A stretch of DNA of 64,000 bases from positions 2,118,001 through 2,182,000 of the forward strand of contig NZ_CP061474.1 of assembly GCF_014679505.1 (NCBI RefSeq), read 5' to 3'. Positions 1 to 8,374 of this stretch are shown here, one piece after another. Position numbers and translations under genes: made by a program. Source of the stretch: Geobacillus sp. 46C-IIa. GTDB taxonomy: Bacteria > Bacillota > Bacilli > Bacillales > Anoxybacillaceae. The notes below the pieces were generated by a model that saw only the letters and a program-made list of their open reading frames with translations, made no database searches and was not told the DNA's origin. Within the stretch, counting starts at the first letter, position 1, and each line of letters begins with the position of its first letter.

Positions 1-5
1 GGCAT
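1..5 (-). CDS. Start codon of the next cel operon gene (cut by window edge)
   Basis: An ATG followed by CC lies just after celB on the minus strand, preceded by AAGGAG and GGAG ribosome-site motifs at about positions 10-22. Only five bases are visible, so the product cannot be read. In the cellobiose PTS operon described from Bacillus stearothermophilus, celB is followed by celC (IIA component) and celD (phospho-beta-glucosidase), so celC is the expectation by position only. Confidence 0.4.
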
Positions 6-20
6 CTCGCTCCATCTCCT

Positions 21-1376
21 TTACATTGAATGCGTCGTGCCGGCCCCGCCGGAAACCGTCGCTTCAGCTTGCTCTTCAACCGCCTTTTGTTTGTCCCAGA
101 TCATCAAAAATGGATAATAAATAGCTAAAGCAATGAAAAAGTTCACAATTTGCAAAATGCTGCCGGAAATTTTTCCACCTGTTGCCAAATATCCGCTGAT
201 AATGAACGGTGTCGTCCAAGGCACCGCCACTCCGTTCGGTTTAGCAACAAGTCCGGTCGCCATGGCTACATAAGAGACAATGACCAACACAATCGGCACT
301 AAAATGAATGGAATAATGAGAAGCGGATTCATAACGATCGGCATGCCGAACGTGATCGGCTCGTTAATGTTGAAAATGCCGGGCGCGACTGCCAGCCGCC
401 CTAAACTTTTCAACTGCCGGCTACGCGCCCGCAGCATCATCGCCAACGCCAATGCCAACGTCGCCCCTGAGCCGCCGATATAAATCCAAAGATCAAAAAA
501 TTGCGCGGTAATAATGTTCGGCAGCTCAGCGTTCGGGTTTTGCTGGAACACCATCCGGTTTTCATCCATCAGCGATAGCCAGATGGGCCCCATGACCCCG
601 CCGACGATGGCCGCTCCGTGTAGCCCGGTCGACCATAGCAGCTGAACGAGAAGCACAGCGACAATGGCGCCAAATAAACTGCCGCCAAGCACACTGAGCG
701 GCTTGTTTAGGAGTACAGATACAATGTTATGGAAACTTTCAAACGGTGTCATTTCCAAAATAAGGCGGGTTATCCAGACAACGACGAGAACGGCGCCTCC
801 TGGAATCAAGGCAACAAAAGAGCGGGCCACAGCAGGCGGCACCCCGTCCGGCAGTTTAATGACAATATTTTTTTGAATGATTTTCCGATAAATTTCGGTT
901 GACACAATCGCCAAAATCATGGCAACAAACAACCCTTTGCTGCCGACCCATTGCACCGGGATGCCGCCGCCGACCATGATCGCCTCTTTCGCTCCTTCCG
1001 GCGTGAACGGCACTTTATGCGGGGTTGCGAGCAAAAAAGCGGCCAGTGAAATCGCCCCAGCGGACAGCGCATCCACTTTATACTTTTCCGCCAGTCGGTA
1101 GGCGACCCCGAAGCTGACAACAAGCGCCATAATATCGAACGTCGCTCCAACCGGATAGAGAAGCTTATCAAGCCAATGTTCGCCGAACCATTTCGCCATC
1201 CATTCGTTGTAACCCGGAATCGGCAAAAAACCAATGATTAAAAATAAAGACCCAATAATCAAGAGCGGCATCGATAAAATAATCCCGTCGCGAATCGCTT
1301 GCAAATGGCGCTGTTCAGCGATTCTGCCGGCCACTGGCATCACACGTTCTTCCAACACCCGAATGAACCGATCCAT
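21..1376 (-). CDS. celB: PTS cellobiose-type permease, IIC component
   Basis: A 451-residue membrane protein of the lactose/cellobiose IIC family, the sugar-conducting subunit of a phosphotransferase system. About ten hydrophobic segments cover the chain. The family's substrate-site stretch is visible near residues 330-345 (APGIFNINEPITFGMPIVMN). The length equals what I recall for CelB of the B. stearothermophilus cel operon. It lies 17 bp after celA, with AGAGGTGG just before the ATG, so the two are co-transcribed. Transport is expected to deliver cellobiose-phosphate to the cytoplasm. The family call is firm; cellobiose rather than another beta-glucoside is inferred from the neighbours and the family name. 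Confidence 0.9.
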   Translation of the reverse strand: MDRFIRVLEERVMPVAGRIAEQRHLQAIRDGIILSMPLLIIGSLFLIIGFLPIPGYNEWMAKWFGEHWLDKLLYPVGATFDIMALVVSFGVAYRLAEKYKVDALSAGAISLAAFLLATPHKVPFTPEGAKEAIMVGGGIPVQWVGSKGLFVAMILAIVSTEIYRKIIQKNIVIKLPDGVPPAVARSFVALIPGGAVLVVVWITRLILEMTPFESFHNIVSVLLNKPLSVLGGSLFGAIVAVLLVQLLWSTGLHGAAIVGGVMGPIWLSLMDENRMVFQQNPNAELPNIITAQFFDLWIYIGGSGATLALALAMMLRARSRQLKSLGRLAVAPGIFNINEPITFGMPIVMNPLLIIPFILVPIVLVIVSYVAMATGLVAKPNGVAVPWTTPFIISGYLATGGKISGSILQIVNFFIALAIYYPFLMIWDKQKAVEEQAEATVSGGAGTTHSM

Positions 1377-1393
1377 CCACCTCTACCCCCCGC

Positions 1394-1696
1394 TTATTTT
1401 TTTAACCGCAGTGCAAAATCCAACACTCCAGGGCCGTTGACGCGCCCGTAGTCGGCCGGGTTGATGACGTCGACCGGAATGCCGCGCGCCTCTCCTTCTT
1501 TCTTCAATGCGACAAACTTGTAGCGAATTTGCGGACCAATGAGCACGACATCCGCTCGATCGAAATGATCTTTCACCTCGTCGGCAGAGACAGCCCAAAT
1601 ATTCGCTTCAATCCCCCGTTCCTTTGCCGCCTCTTGCATTTTCGTCACAAGCAAACTCGTCGACATGCCGGCAGCGCAAACGAGCAAAATGTTCAT
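1394..1696 (-). CDS. celA: PTS cellobiose-type IIB component
   Basis: A 100-residue cytoplasmic IIB protein of the lactose/cellobiose class. The phosphorylatable cysteine is residue 8 in [14 protein letters not shown], the standard active-site loop. IIB takes phosphate from IIA and passes it to the sugar bound by IIC. A strong site (AAGGAGGAG) precedes the ATG. It is the first gene after the sigma-54-type promoter in the celR-celA gap, and celB follows after 17 bp. Length and motif are typical of the family. Specificity for cellobiose is inferred. Confidence 0.93.
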   Translation of the reverse strand: MNILLVCAAGMSTSLLVTKMQEAAKERGIEANIWAVSADEVKDHFDRADVVLIGPQIRYKFVALKKEGEARGIPVDVINPADYGRVNGPGVLDFALRLKK

Positions 1697-1738
1697 CAGC
1701 TTTCTCCTCCTTTTTTTGCGATGGTTCGCTATTGTTTA

Positions 1739-1755
1739 AGCAAATCCCATGCCAA
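1739..1755 (-). promoter_or_regulatory. Sigma-54 (SigL) promoter of celAB
   Basis: The minus strand reads TTGGCATGGGATTTGCT, against the -24/-12 consensus YTGGCACG-N4-TTGCW. GG and GC are exactly 10 bp apart and one consensus base differs. Transcription should start near 1728, about 30 bp before the celA start. The gene upstream encodes a sigma-54 activator of the LevR type, which makes the match much more credible than the sequence alone. Confidence 0.85.
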
Positions 1756-1788
1756 CGCCGAAAAAGACAGCGCTGAGGCGGATGGAAA

Positions 1789-1817
1789 AATTGTGTGTCA
1801 ACGGGGGGGAATTGTGT
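1789..1817 (-). promoter_or_regulatory. Tandem ACACAATT repeats, probable CelR activator site
   Basis: The octamer ACACAATT occurs twice on the minus strand, at 1796-1789 and 1817-1810, start to start 21 bp (two helical turns). The repeats lie about 60 to 90 bp upstream of the predicted celA start, where bacterial enhancer-binding proteins usually bind. Binding by CelR is inferred from position and context. Confidence 0.55.
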
Positions 1818-1819
1818 AA

Positions 1820-1833
1820 TGGAAGCGTTTTCA
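1820..1833 (-). promoter_or_regulatory. cre box (CcpA site) at the cel promoter
   Basis: TGAAAACGCTTCCA on the minus strand matches the cre consensus TGWAANCGNTNWCA at all defined positions but one. It lies directly upstream of the tandem repeats and just after the celR stop codon. Carbon catabolite repression of a cellobiose operon is expected. The site call is by eye. Confidence 0.65.
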
Positions 1834-1845
1834 ACATTCGCGCCA

Positions 1846-4533
1846 TTATCCATCTCGTTTTCCTTGCAGCGAGCGAAAAAAGTGAGCGATATGACACAGT
1901 TCATCTTCATCGATGCAGACACCGTACTGCTGTTCAAGCGGAAACACTCCCTCTTTGACGACCCTGTAAAGCGAGCCATCTTCATGCCCGCATGCTCTCG
2001 ACGCCCCTCGGTCACTGCTCGTCCTCTCTCCAGAAAGCAGGCGGTCAAGTAGGCAGCACAGGTGAAATACAAGCCCTACCATATCGCGGCAATTCGGCTC
2101 AAGGCCGAGTTCCCGGCCGATTGCCGCCAGCGCAGTACGAATGGCGTGAATAGCCCTTGCCGGCGAGAGATAGCGAAGATGGCCGGATAACTCTCTTGCC
2201 ATATGCATATAAATTTCTTCGACATCAGCTAATGCCTGTATTTCTTTCATCGCTCTCAAACTAATCACCTCCTCAAGAGGGAAATGCGGGATTCGCTCAT
2301 CAAGGCAAAGATGGCTGACGACACAGACGACGCGAAAATGTTTCGCTACATTCAATAATGTTTGACGCGCTTCTTCCGCATCCGCCATTTGAATGGGAAT
2401 AATGCGCCACATTCGTTCATCTAGCTGCAAATACGTTTCCAATATATGCTTTAGCGCCAGCGCACTTCCTTTTCCAGTAAAACAAGCGGTGACGATCGCC
2501 AGCATGTCCTGATCCGCTACTTCCTCCTCCCAAAGCGGCCCGCGAACGTAAAACGGCGCCGCGGCTTTCACTTCTTCGTAGATGTCATAAAGCGCATAGC
2601 CAAGCATCGCTTTGCGAGCCGCTTCAAGCACATGCGGCGTGCTGGCGGCGGAAATCACTCTCACCGGAACAGCGAGCTCTTTTTCCAAAAAACTAGAAAA
2701 CGACACAAGCGATCCCATGTCAACAAGCAACAGCGCCCCTTTTTTCGATACGACGGGCTGTAGCACCGCCTTCACCTGCTCGTAAATACGTTTCGGGTCG
2801 GCATTAAGAGGCATATCGACAGCATACACACACGCGGCGGCCAACAGTTGATTCACGACATCAGCCATCGCCGAAGCCACACCGCCGCCATGCATAACTA
2901 CAACGACCGCCACCCGCTCCTCCCGCTCTTCCGCCTGCTCCTCGTGGAGCGCAAAAAACATCGTCAAAAACCCTGCCTCATCGATTGGGAAATCAATGTG
3001 CATCTTCTCCTCCATCAAATGAAGGCAGTCGAGCGCCACTGCAAATTCATGCTTATAGGACATCCGAACCTCATTCAGCTTTGGATGGGAAACGATCGTC
3101 CCGGCCCGCAGGCGGTTGATCGCGGTTTGAACGTGCATAGCAAGCGCATACATTACTTTCCTAGCGAGGCGGCGCCCAAGTTTCTTCTCCGCATAGACAA
3201 CAATCGCTTCGGTCAACGCCAGAACGTCCGGAGCGACCATTTTCTCGAGATCACGGCGATCACGGATACGCCGGTCCACCCCTTTCATGTATTGCGAGAA
3301 ATAATGCTTAATGTCCATTTCCAGCAATAGGTCAAGTTCATCGCCGACGATACCGCGCTCTTTTAGTTCTCCGTATTTGCGGTCAATAGCCCCGTAAACC
3401 GATTCAGATTCGGCCGCCAACCCGCCCTCAAAATCAGCCGCCTCCCTATGAGGCGCGAAGACATACCACCGATACGGCAGTGAATAGGAGGCAGCATACG
3501 GATGTTTTTTCTCAAGTAAAAACCCGCTTTGCACTTGAAAGGGCAAATCCGTGCGATGAATGCGCACCGCTTGTTTCTTTCCGGTGACGTAATCGGCGTA
3601 GGCTTTGGCGCAAACAAGCTGAATATCCGCCTTCAGCTGCCCGACGTTGTTCGGGCACGGATAAAACAAAAAGGCGCGCACGGCATTGGCGGAGACGTCA
3701 ATTTCCTTTCCGAGCCGCACAGCCTCTTCCTGAAAAAACTGCATCACAAGCCGGCAGCGTTCGTCAAGCGTCCGCTTCTCAAGTGGCGGCAGCAAAATAT
3801 GCATCGGAATGCGGCGTCGGAACGTTTTCAGCAAGTTCGATTCCGGATCTTCCGTTGTCGCACAAATGAGCAGCACATTGGCCGTTCTCTCTACATCCGT
3901 CTCGCCAAGCCGACGGTAAACACCGCGGTCAATAAACGTAAACAGCATTTCTTGCCCTTCCGCCGGCAGACGATGCACCTCATCCAAAAACAAAATGCCG
4001 CCGTCCGCCTTTTCAATCAGCCCTTTTTGCTCATTCGCCCCCGTATACGCCCCTTTGCGGATACCGAACAACTGCCCCAGCAACAACTGTGGGTTATTAG
4101 TGTAATCAGCGCAGTTAAACGTCACAAACGGGGCTGCCGGCGGAAAACGGCCAACCGCAACAGCAAACTCGTGAAGCAGCTCAGCGAACATCGACTTCCC
4201 GGTTCCCGTCTCTCCAACAATCAGCATCGGCAGTCCCTTAGGCGGATACAAGACAGCAGCCTTCCCTTGCTCAACAGCAGCCGCTAAGCTCGGCTGCTGT
4301 TTGGCAAGCCGATCGAGCTGCGTCGCTGCCTTTTGGCCGCACGCCAGCGCAAATCGAACCGGCCTTCCGGTTTGCTTTTGCACTTTCCCCTCCCGCCAAA
4401 GGCGGTTTAAATCCCGGCTGACGTTGGCCCGATCCAGCCCGAGGGCATGGGACAACTCCTCGGTGCTCACCCATCGCTTCCCGCCCCGCTCCCACTCTCG
4501 CAGTGTTTCGTAAACAAGATCCACTCTCTTCAC
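1846..4533 (-). CDS. celR: LevR-type sigma-54 activator with PRD and PTS domains
   Basis: An 895-residue regulator from the GTG at 4533, chosen because AAGGGGGGA lies seven bases before it; an upstream in-frame start gives 33 unlikely residues. Order: winged-helix DNA-binding region (about 1-60), AAA+ domain with Walker A GETGTGKS (107-114), the sigma-54 contact loop as GAYTGA (161-166), Walker B GGILFLDE, then a first PRD (about 460-560), an EIIA-Man-like domain (around VVVVMHGGG), an EIIB-like segment and a second PRD at the C terminus. PRD histidines are normally phosphorylated by the PTS, so activity should follow sugar flow. It lies immediately upstream of celA. The symbol follows the B. 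stearothermophilus cel operon. Confidence 0.88.
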   Translation of the reverse strand: MKRVDLVYETLREWERGGKRWVSTEELSHALGLDRANVSRDLNRLWREGKVQKQTGRPVRFALACGQKAATQLDRLAKQQPSLAAAVEQGKAAVLYPPKGLPMLIVGETGTGKSMFAELLHEFAVAVGRFPPAAPFVTFNCADYTNNPQLLLGQLFGIRKGAYTGANEQKGLIEKADGGILFLDEVHRLPAEGQEMLFTFIDRGVYRRLGETDVERTANVLLICATTEDPESNLLKTFRRRIPMHILLPPLEKRTLDERCRLVMQFFQEEAVRLGKEIDVSANAVRAFLFYPCPNNVGQLKADIQLVCAKAYADYVTGKKQAVRIHRTDLPFQVQSGFLLEKKHPYAASYSLPYRWYVFAPHREAADFEGGLAAESESVYGAIDRKYGELKERGIVGDELDLLLEMDIKHYFSQYMKGVDRRIRDRRDLEKMVAPDVLALTEAIVVYAEKKLGRRLARKVMYALAMHVQTAINRLRAGTIVSHPKLNEVRMSYKHEFAVALDCLHLMEEKMHIDFPIDEAGFLTMFFALHEEQAEEREERVAVVVVMHGGGVASAMADVVNQLLAAACVYAVDMPLNADPKRIYEQVKAVLQPVVSKKGALLLVDMGSLVSFSSFLEKELAVPVRVISAASTPHVLEAARKAMLGYALYDIYEEVKAAAPFYVRGPLWEEEVADQDMLAIVTACFTGKGSALALKHILETYLQLDERMWRIIPIQMADAEEARQTLLNVAKHFRVVCVVSHLCLDERIPHFPLEEVISLRAMKEIQALADVEEIYMHMARELSGHLRYLSPARAIHAIRTALAAIGRELGLEPNCRDMVGLVFHLCCLLDRLLSGERTSSDRGASRACGHEDGSLYRVVKEGVFPLEQQYGVCIDEDELCHIAHFFRSLQGKRDG

Positions 4534-4633
4534 AGCCGCTCCCCCCTTGCTAAACACATTCGCAACAGCGGCCATAAACTCCTGCCGGCTCGATGGAAAA
4601 ACCAAGCCTACCAGTAATAGCAGCAGATCCACT

Positions 4634-4663
4634 AAAAAAACGAGGCCTCATTCGGCCTCGTTT
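4634..4663 (-). terminator. Terminator after ykvT
   Basis: The inverted repeat AAACGAGGCC / GGCCTCGTTT (4638-4647 and 4654-4663) has a 6-nt loop and is followed by a T run on the minus strand. It overlaps the ykvT stop codon and separates ykvT from celR. Confidence 0.85.
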
Positions 4664-5312
4664 ACTTTGCAAAGACGTGATGCCCGATGCGGATCGTCAC
4701 CGGACGCGATAGCATCCATTTGTCTTTCGTGATTTTCGGATTGTAGAAATAAAGCGAGCCGCGGCGGTCGTTTGGGAAGAGAGCAAGCGCCTTGTCCACC
4801 GCCTCGTAATCTTGCTTCGTCGGTTGAATGCGGGTCAATTTTCCTGTTTTGACCGGCACAAACGCATAGCCCGATTTTGTTTTTTGATAAATGACGCCGC
4901 GCACTGTCTTCGGAAACTCTGGATGCTTAGTGCGGTTGAAAACGACGAGCGCCACTTCCACTTTGCCGGCAAACGGCTCGCTCGAACCGGTCTCCGCCTG
5001 CACCAATTGAGCGAGCAGCTTCCGGTCGGCGGCGCTCAATGAAACCGCCTTTTTGTTTGCGGACGCTGTCGTTGTCGTTTTCGCCGCAACCGGCACTTTC
5101 AACTTCTCACCAATATAAATCATGTCGCTTTTTAACTGATTTAACGACTTTAACGTCGTAACAGTTGTATGATATTGTTTGGCGATCCTTGACAACGTAT
5201 CGCCTTTTTTCACTTGATAGTATGTATACGAACTGGCTGCTTCCGCCGATGGCGTCTGCCAGCCGAATGCCATGCAACAAGCGGCGGCGAGCGCGACAAT
5301 CGTTTTTTTCAT
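4662..5312 (-). CDS. ykvT: LysM and SleB-type cell-wall hydrolase (YkvT-like)
   Basis: A 216-residue secreted protein. A signal peptide (about 1-26, ending AEAA) is followed by one LysM domain ([20 protein letters not shown], about 31-75) and a SleB/CwlJ-type Hydrolase_2 domain (about 98-215) with the expected glutamate in [11 protein letters not shown]. Such proteins bind peptidoglycan and cut it, as lytic transglycosylase or amidase depending on the member. It resembles B. subtilis YkvT, which I recall as a WalR regulon member, and a WalR-type repeat lies 150 nt upstream (separate entry). It stands alone between its own terminator and a 354-bp gap. The exact bond cut is not known from sequence. 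Confidence 0.85.
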   Translation of the reverse strand: MKKTIVALAAACCMAFGWQTPSAEAASSYTYYQVKKGDTLSRIAKQYHTTVTTLKSLNQLKSDMIYIGEKLKVPVAAKTTTTASANKKAVSLSAADRKLLAQLVQAETGSSEPFAGKVEVALVVFNRTKHPEFPKTVRGVIYQKTKSGYAFVPVKTGKLTRIQPTKQDYEAVDKALALFPNDRRGSLYFYNPKITKDKWMLSRPVTIRIGHHVFAK

Positions 5313-5462
5313 TCCTCCGATCCCTCCTGACCGCAGTATGTCGACCTGCTTTGTTTGTCTACTAGATTAGCAGGCAACAAGAGGAACGTCACTGTCTATC
5401 ATTTCCATTGACGCCGGCTGCCATCGCCCGAGCGCTTGATGTTCTAAGACGAGACGGGCTTT

Positions 5463-5490
5463 TTTACAGTTGCATTACAGTTGCATTACG
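5463..5490 (-). promoter_or_regulatory. WalR-type direct repeats upstream of ykvT
   Basis: The minus strand reads CGTAAT-GCAAC-TGTAAT-GCAAC-TGTAAA: three hexamers 11 bp apart. The last two fit the WalR (YycF) consensus TGTWAH-N5-TGTWAH exactly. The near edge is 150 nt from the ykvT start. The rest of the 5313-5666 gap holds no gene or clear core promoter that I could read. Confidence 0.7.
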
Positions 5491-5666
5491 ATTGATGACA
5501 GACTAGAACAGCTGCTTTCCGCCCGCCTTTCAGGCTTTGAGAGCGGCGGGTCAAAACTTGCCAAACCGGGCGCTTTTCGACATAATAATAGACGAGCTTG
5601 TATGAACCGCTTGGCTGCTAGCAACGGCCTGGCGGCAAACTACCGATGATCGTTGAGGTGGGCGTC

Positions 5667-6101
5667 GTGCTGACCGGATGGTTTCTTTGGTTTATTTTGT
5701 TTTGGGTCGTCTTTTTGCTTGTCATGATGTCGATCGGCGGCTTTTTTATGTTCCGCAAATTTTTAAAACGTTTGCCGAAGGAAGACGGAAAATCGGAGCT
5801 TGACTGGCAGGAGTATTACATCGAACAGACGCGCCATTTATGGGGAGAGGAAGAAAAGGCATTGCTTGAGGAGCTCGTCCGCCCTGTGCCGGAGCTGTTC
5901 CGCGATGTGGCGCGGCAAAAGATCGCCGGCAAAATCGGCGAGCTTGCCTTGAAGGAACAAGCCCCCCGCATTACGCGCGATTTGCTCATCCGCGGCTATA
6001 TTATCGCTACGCCAAAGCGCGACCATAAGTTTTTAATCCGAACGTTGCAGGCAAAAAACATCGATCTCGCCCCGTATCAACATTTGCTGGAAAGCCGCTG
6101 A
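5667..6101 (+). CDS. yneK: Membrane-anchored protein YneK (DUF2621)
   Basis: A 144-residue protein with one N-terminal membrane segment (about 4-27, GWFLWFILFWVVFLLVMM) and a soluble charged domain containing WQEYYIEQTRHLWGEEEK. It matches the DUF2621 family (B. subtilis YneK), of unknown function. The GTG at 5667 is chosen over an ATG at 5646 because GAGGTG lies six bases before it, and family members begin near the GWFLW motif. Its place beside ccdA-yneI-yneJ matches the B. subtilis order. It is transcribed opposite to that operon and ends at a hairpin overlapping its stop. Confidence 0.82.
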   Translation: MLTGWFLWFILFWVVFLLVMMSIGGFFMFRKFLKRLPKEDGKSELDWQEYYIEQTRHLWGEEEKALLEELVRPVPELFRDVARQKIAGKIGELALKEQAPRITRDLLIRGYIIATPKRDHKFLIRTLQAKNIDLAPYQHLLESR

Positions 6102-6136
6102 CTGTCCCGTCTTTCAAGCCGGATGTCAGCGGCTTT
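6091..6136 (+). terminator. Hairpin at the end of yneK
   Basis: A 12-bp inverted repeat AAAGCCGCTGAC (6091-6102) and GTCAGCGGCTTT (6125-6136) encloses a 22-nt loop and spans the yneK stop codon. The T run is short, so it may be a weak terminator. Confidence 0.6.
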
Positions 6137-6226
6137 CGTCCGTCTTGGCCACGCCAATCCTCCGGCGCAGCAGAAAGGCATGGGGCGGCAATAAAGTAGC
6201 TGTTCGGTGCGTATATCGTAGTGAAA

Positions 6227-6257
6227 GAGGGTGTCTCATTGCTCTTGAGACACCCTC
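6227..6257. repeat. Perfect 12-bp inverted repeat between yneK and ccdC
   Basis: GAGGGTGTCTCA and TGAGACACCCTC flank a 7-nt loop. It could terminate the ccdA-yneI-ccdC operon (the minus-strand tail reads TTTCACTA, poor in T) or be a remnant of insertion-sequence ends. No transposase fragment is visible nearby. Confidence 0.6.
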
Positions 6258-6311
6258 TGTATCTTCCCGAGACCCTCCCGCTTCAACATGGCGCATACAA
6301 GCGGGGAAAAG

Positions 6312-6791
6312 TCAAGTGAGCACCGGCGGCTTCAGCTGCGCCGCCAACTTTTTATACGATACATACATGGCGATCCGCCATGGGACGATCATGGAAAAAG
6401 CGAGCAAATAAAACATGCCGCTTAGCTGGCCATAGTCGATCGTCCGCCCTAAATATGTCTTCAAACCGAAGCGGATGGCGATCAAGCCGAGCAAAATCCA
6501 AATAAACGCCTTTGAACGCTTTAAGTAAATGTCGTGGCCGCGAATCTCGAATTTCGACGTTTTAATGAGAAATAATGAGAAAAACATGCCGAGTATCACC
6601 GCTTCAATGAGCTCTCCGCGCGTAACGCGGAATACCGGATCGATGAACATAAGCGCCCCGGTGCTCATAAACAGCGGCGGCAAAAGAATTTTTTTCGCGT
6701 TCGTCGGCTTCTCCGCTGCTTTCATGCGCACAAAAAAGACGAAAAACGTCATCACAATGGCGATGAGCGATGTAACAAGCGCCAAAGCCAT
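6312..6791 (-). CDS. ccdC: Cytochrome c biogenesis-associated membrane protein CcdC (YneJ)
   Basis: A membrane protein of about 159 residues with four or five hydrophobic segments and a conserved loop PPLFMSTGALMFIDP. It fits B. subtilis YneJ/CcdC (about 160 residues), encoded with ccdA and yneI. Its role is poorly known and it is not clearly required for cytochrome c assembly. The ATG at 6791 is chosen because it gives the family length and starts at the first membrane segment; an upstream start adds 23 unlikely residues. It is the last gene of ccdA-yneI-ccdC, with the inverted repeat at 6227-6257 downstream. Confidence 0.8.
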   Translation of the reverse strand: MALALVTSLIAIVMTFFVFFVRMKAAEKPTNAKKILLPPLFMSTGALMFIDPVFRVTRGELIEAVILGMFFSLFLIKTSKFEIRGHDIYLKRSKAFIWILLGLIAIRFGLKTYLGRTIDYGQLSGMFYLLAFSMIVPWRIAMYVSYKKLAAQLKPPVLT

Positions 6792-6893
6792 CACCTTCTT
6801 CCCGCAAAATTCATAGGCAACGCTATTATTATAGCAAAAACTCCTCCGCTTGCCTATCATCCCCCTTCAAATGCTCCGTCGGCGCCAGGCTGT

Positions 6894-7250
6894 CTATAAA
6901 AGGCGGGCGACCGCCTCGAGCACGCGGCTTTCCTCAAACGGTTTGACAATAAAGTCGGCGGCGCCCGCTTCAATCGCCTCGACGACCATGCGTTGCTGCC
7001 CTAGCGCTGAGCAAATAATGATTTTCGCTCCCGGGTCGATTTCCTTGATCGCCCGCACCGCTTCGATTCCATTCATGACCGGCATGGTAATATCTATAAT
7101 GACTAACTCCGGACGCAGCCGGCGATACAGTTCAACCGCCTCTTTGCCGTTTTCCGCCTCACCGGCTACAGTATGGTTCGCTTTTTGCAATAGGCGCGCC
7201 AACGTCACCCTCATAAACTTCGCATCATCGACAACCAAAATGGCAGCCAT
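6894..7250 (-). CDS. yneI: Single-domain response regulator YneI (CcdB)
   Basis: A CheY-like receiver of 118 residues with no output domain. The acidic pair in ILVVDDAKFMR, the phospho-acceptor aspartate in LVIIDITMPVMNG and the conserved lysine in FIVKPFEE are all present, so it should be phosphorylatable. No histidine kinase lies nearby. The ATG at 7250 opens the domain properly; the upstream ORF extension is not part of the family. It sits between ccdA and ccdC as in B. subtilis, where its function is also unclear. Confidence 0.85.
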   Translation of the reverse strand: MAAILVVDDAKFMRVTLARLLQKANHTVAGEAENGKEAVELYRRLRPELVIIDITMPVMNGIEAVRAIKEIDPGAKIIICSALGQQRMVVEAIEAGAADFIVKPFEESRVLEAVARLL

Positions 7251-7316
7251 CTTTCCATCGTCCCCCCGAACGGTTTTATATTCGCAGCGGCCGCCCAAAA
7301 AGCCGCTTCATTCCCG

Positions 7317-8024
7317 CTAGAAGCCGGTAAATCCACCGAATAGGCTTGTTGTGTAGGCAATGATTTTCGTCATCCAGTCAAAATAAAGGACGACCCCCAT
7401 CGCCATCATGACATATCCGCCCGCTTTCATAATGGACGCACTATGGCGGCGAATCCATTGCAGTTTGCCGATAAAAAACGACAGAATAAAAAACGGGACA
7501 GCAAAACCGAGCGTATAGGCGAGCATGTACATCATCCCTGAGCCCGGATTGGCCGCCGCGAGAGCGATCACCGCCACCAAAATCGGCCCCATGCACGGCG
7601 TCCAACCGGCAGCGAACGCCATTCCAATCAGCACCGAGCCGGCATAGCCTGACGGCCGCTCACGGAATGAAATGCGCCGGTCTTTTAACAAAAAGGCCGG
7701 CTTCCAAAGCCCAGCGACGACGAGGCCGAAAGCGACGATCACAACGGCGCCGATTTGGCGGATCGCATCTTGATAGTCGGCAAACAGCCGGCCGAGAAAT
7801 GACGTGCCGAAGCCGAGCGAAATGAAAATGAGCGAAAAACCGAGCAAAAAACAGAGCGTATGCCATAGGCTGCGGCGATTCAGCATCGCATTTTCCTCTT
7901 TCAGCTCGCTGACCGACACTCCGGTAATATAGGACAAAAACGCCGGGTAAAGCGGCAGACAGCACGGGGAAATAAACGACAAAAACCCGGCGCCAAACGC
8001 TAAAAATATATTCAAATCATTCAT
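7317..8024 (-). CDS. ccdA: Thiol-disulfide membrane transporter CcdA
   Basis: A 235-residue protein with six membrane segments, of the CcdA/DsbD-core family. It carries reducing power from cytoplasmic thioredoxin across the membrane, for cytochrome c maturation and, in spore formers, spore cortex formation. The two redox cysteines are visible in SPCCLPLYP (helix 1) and GWTPCMGP (helix 4). The first motif has an extra adjacent cysteine where SPCVLP is more usual. The ATG at 8024 begins [13 protein letters not shown]; the upstream ORF extension lacks family similarity. First gene of ccdA-yneI-ccdC. Confidence 0.93.
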   Translation of the reverse strand: MNDLNIFLAFGAGFLSFISPCCLPLYPAFLSYITGVSVSELKEENAMLNRRSLWHTLCFLLGFSLIFISLGFGTSFLGRLFADYQDAIRQIGAVVIVAFGLVVAGLWKPAFLLKDRRISFRERPSGYAGSVLIGMAFAAGWTPCMGPILVAVIALAAANPGSGMMYMLAYTLGFAVPFFILSFFIGKLQWIRRHSASIMKAGGYVMMAMGVVLYFDWMTKIIAYTTSLFGGFTGF

Positions 8025-8194
8025 CGCTAAATCAGCCCCTGCCTCATTTTTTACTTTTATTTTAGCAAAAATCCGTTCTTCCGTAACGTGTTTCTCGTTT
8101 TCTCTGGTCAATTTTTCTATTTTCCGTTTTTGCGTTCATTGGTAAAATAGTATAAAATACAATACACAACATTGATGAAAAGGACGGTTTATTC

Positions 8195-8374
8195 GTGCCG
8201 AAACGTAATCTTTTAACCTTGATCGAACAAAAACGGATGGAACTTGTTGACACCGTAGCGAAGACGGGATTAAACTCCCTAGCGGCGATGAAAGTGAGCA
8301 GAGAGCTCGACACGCTGCTGAACGCCTATCAGCGCGAGCAAGTGAAACAACGAAAACAAAGCGCCTCCCGCTAA
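8195..8374 (+). CDS. ynzD: Spo0E-like aspartyl-phosphate phosphatase (YnzD-like)
   Basis: A short gene of 59 codons with a GTG start and AAAGGA about ten bases upstream. The product carries the Spo0E signature: IEQKRMELVDTVAK, then SRELDTLLNAYQR, where the S-x-E-L-D block contains the catalytic aspartate. Such proteins dephosphorylate Spo0A-phosphate and restrain sporulation. B. subtilis ynzD, of the same family, lies next to ccdA, supporting the identity. It runs opposite to ccdA, and its stop codon is in the loop of the terminator at 8358-8395. Confidence 0.8.
   Translation: MPKRNLLTLIEQKRMELVDTVAKTGLNSLAAMKVSRELDTLLNAYQREQVKQRKQSASR

Noticed and set aside
3529..4287. A 252-codon plus-strand frame opposite celR
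   Set aside because: It is the complement of the AAA+ domain of celR and has no recognisable protein features or ribosome site.
5463..5490. PhoP box reading of the 11-bp repeats (TTTACA, ATTACA on the plus strand)
   Set aside because: PhoP repeats also have an 11-bp period, but the minus-strand reading fits the WalR consensus exactly and the downstream gene is a known WalR-type target.
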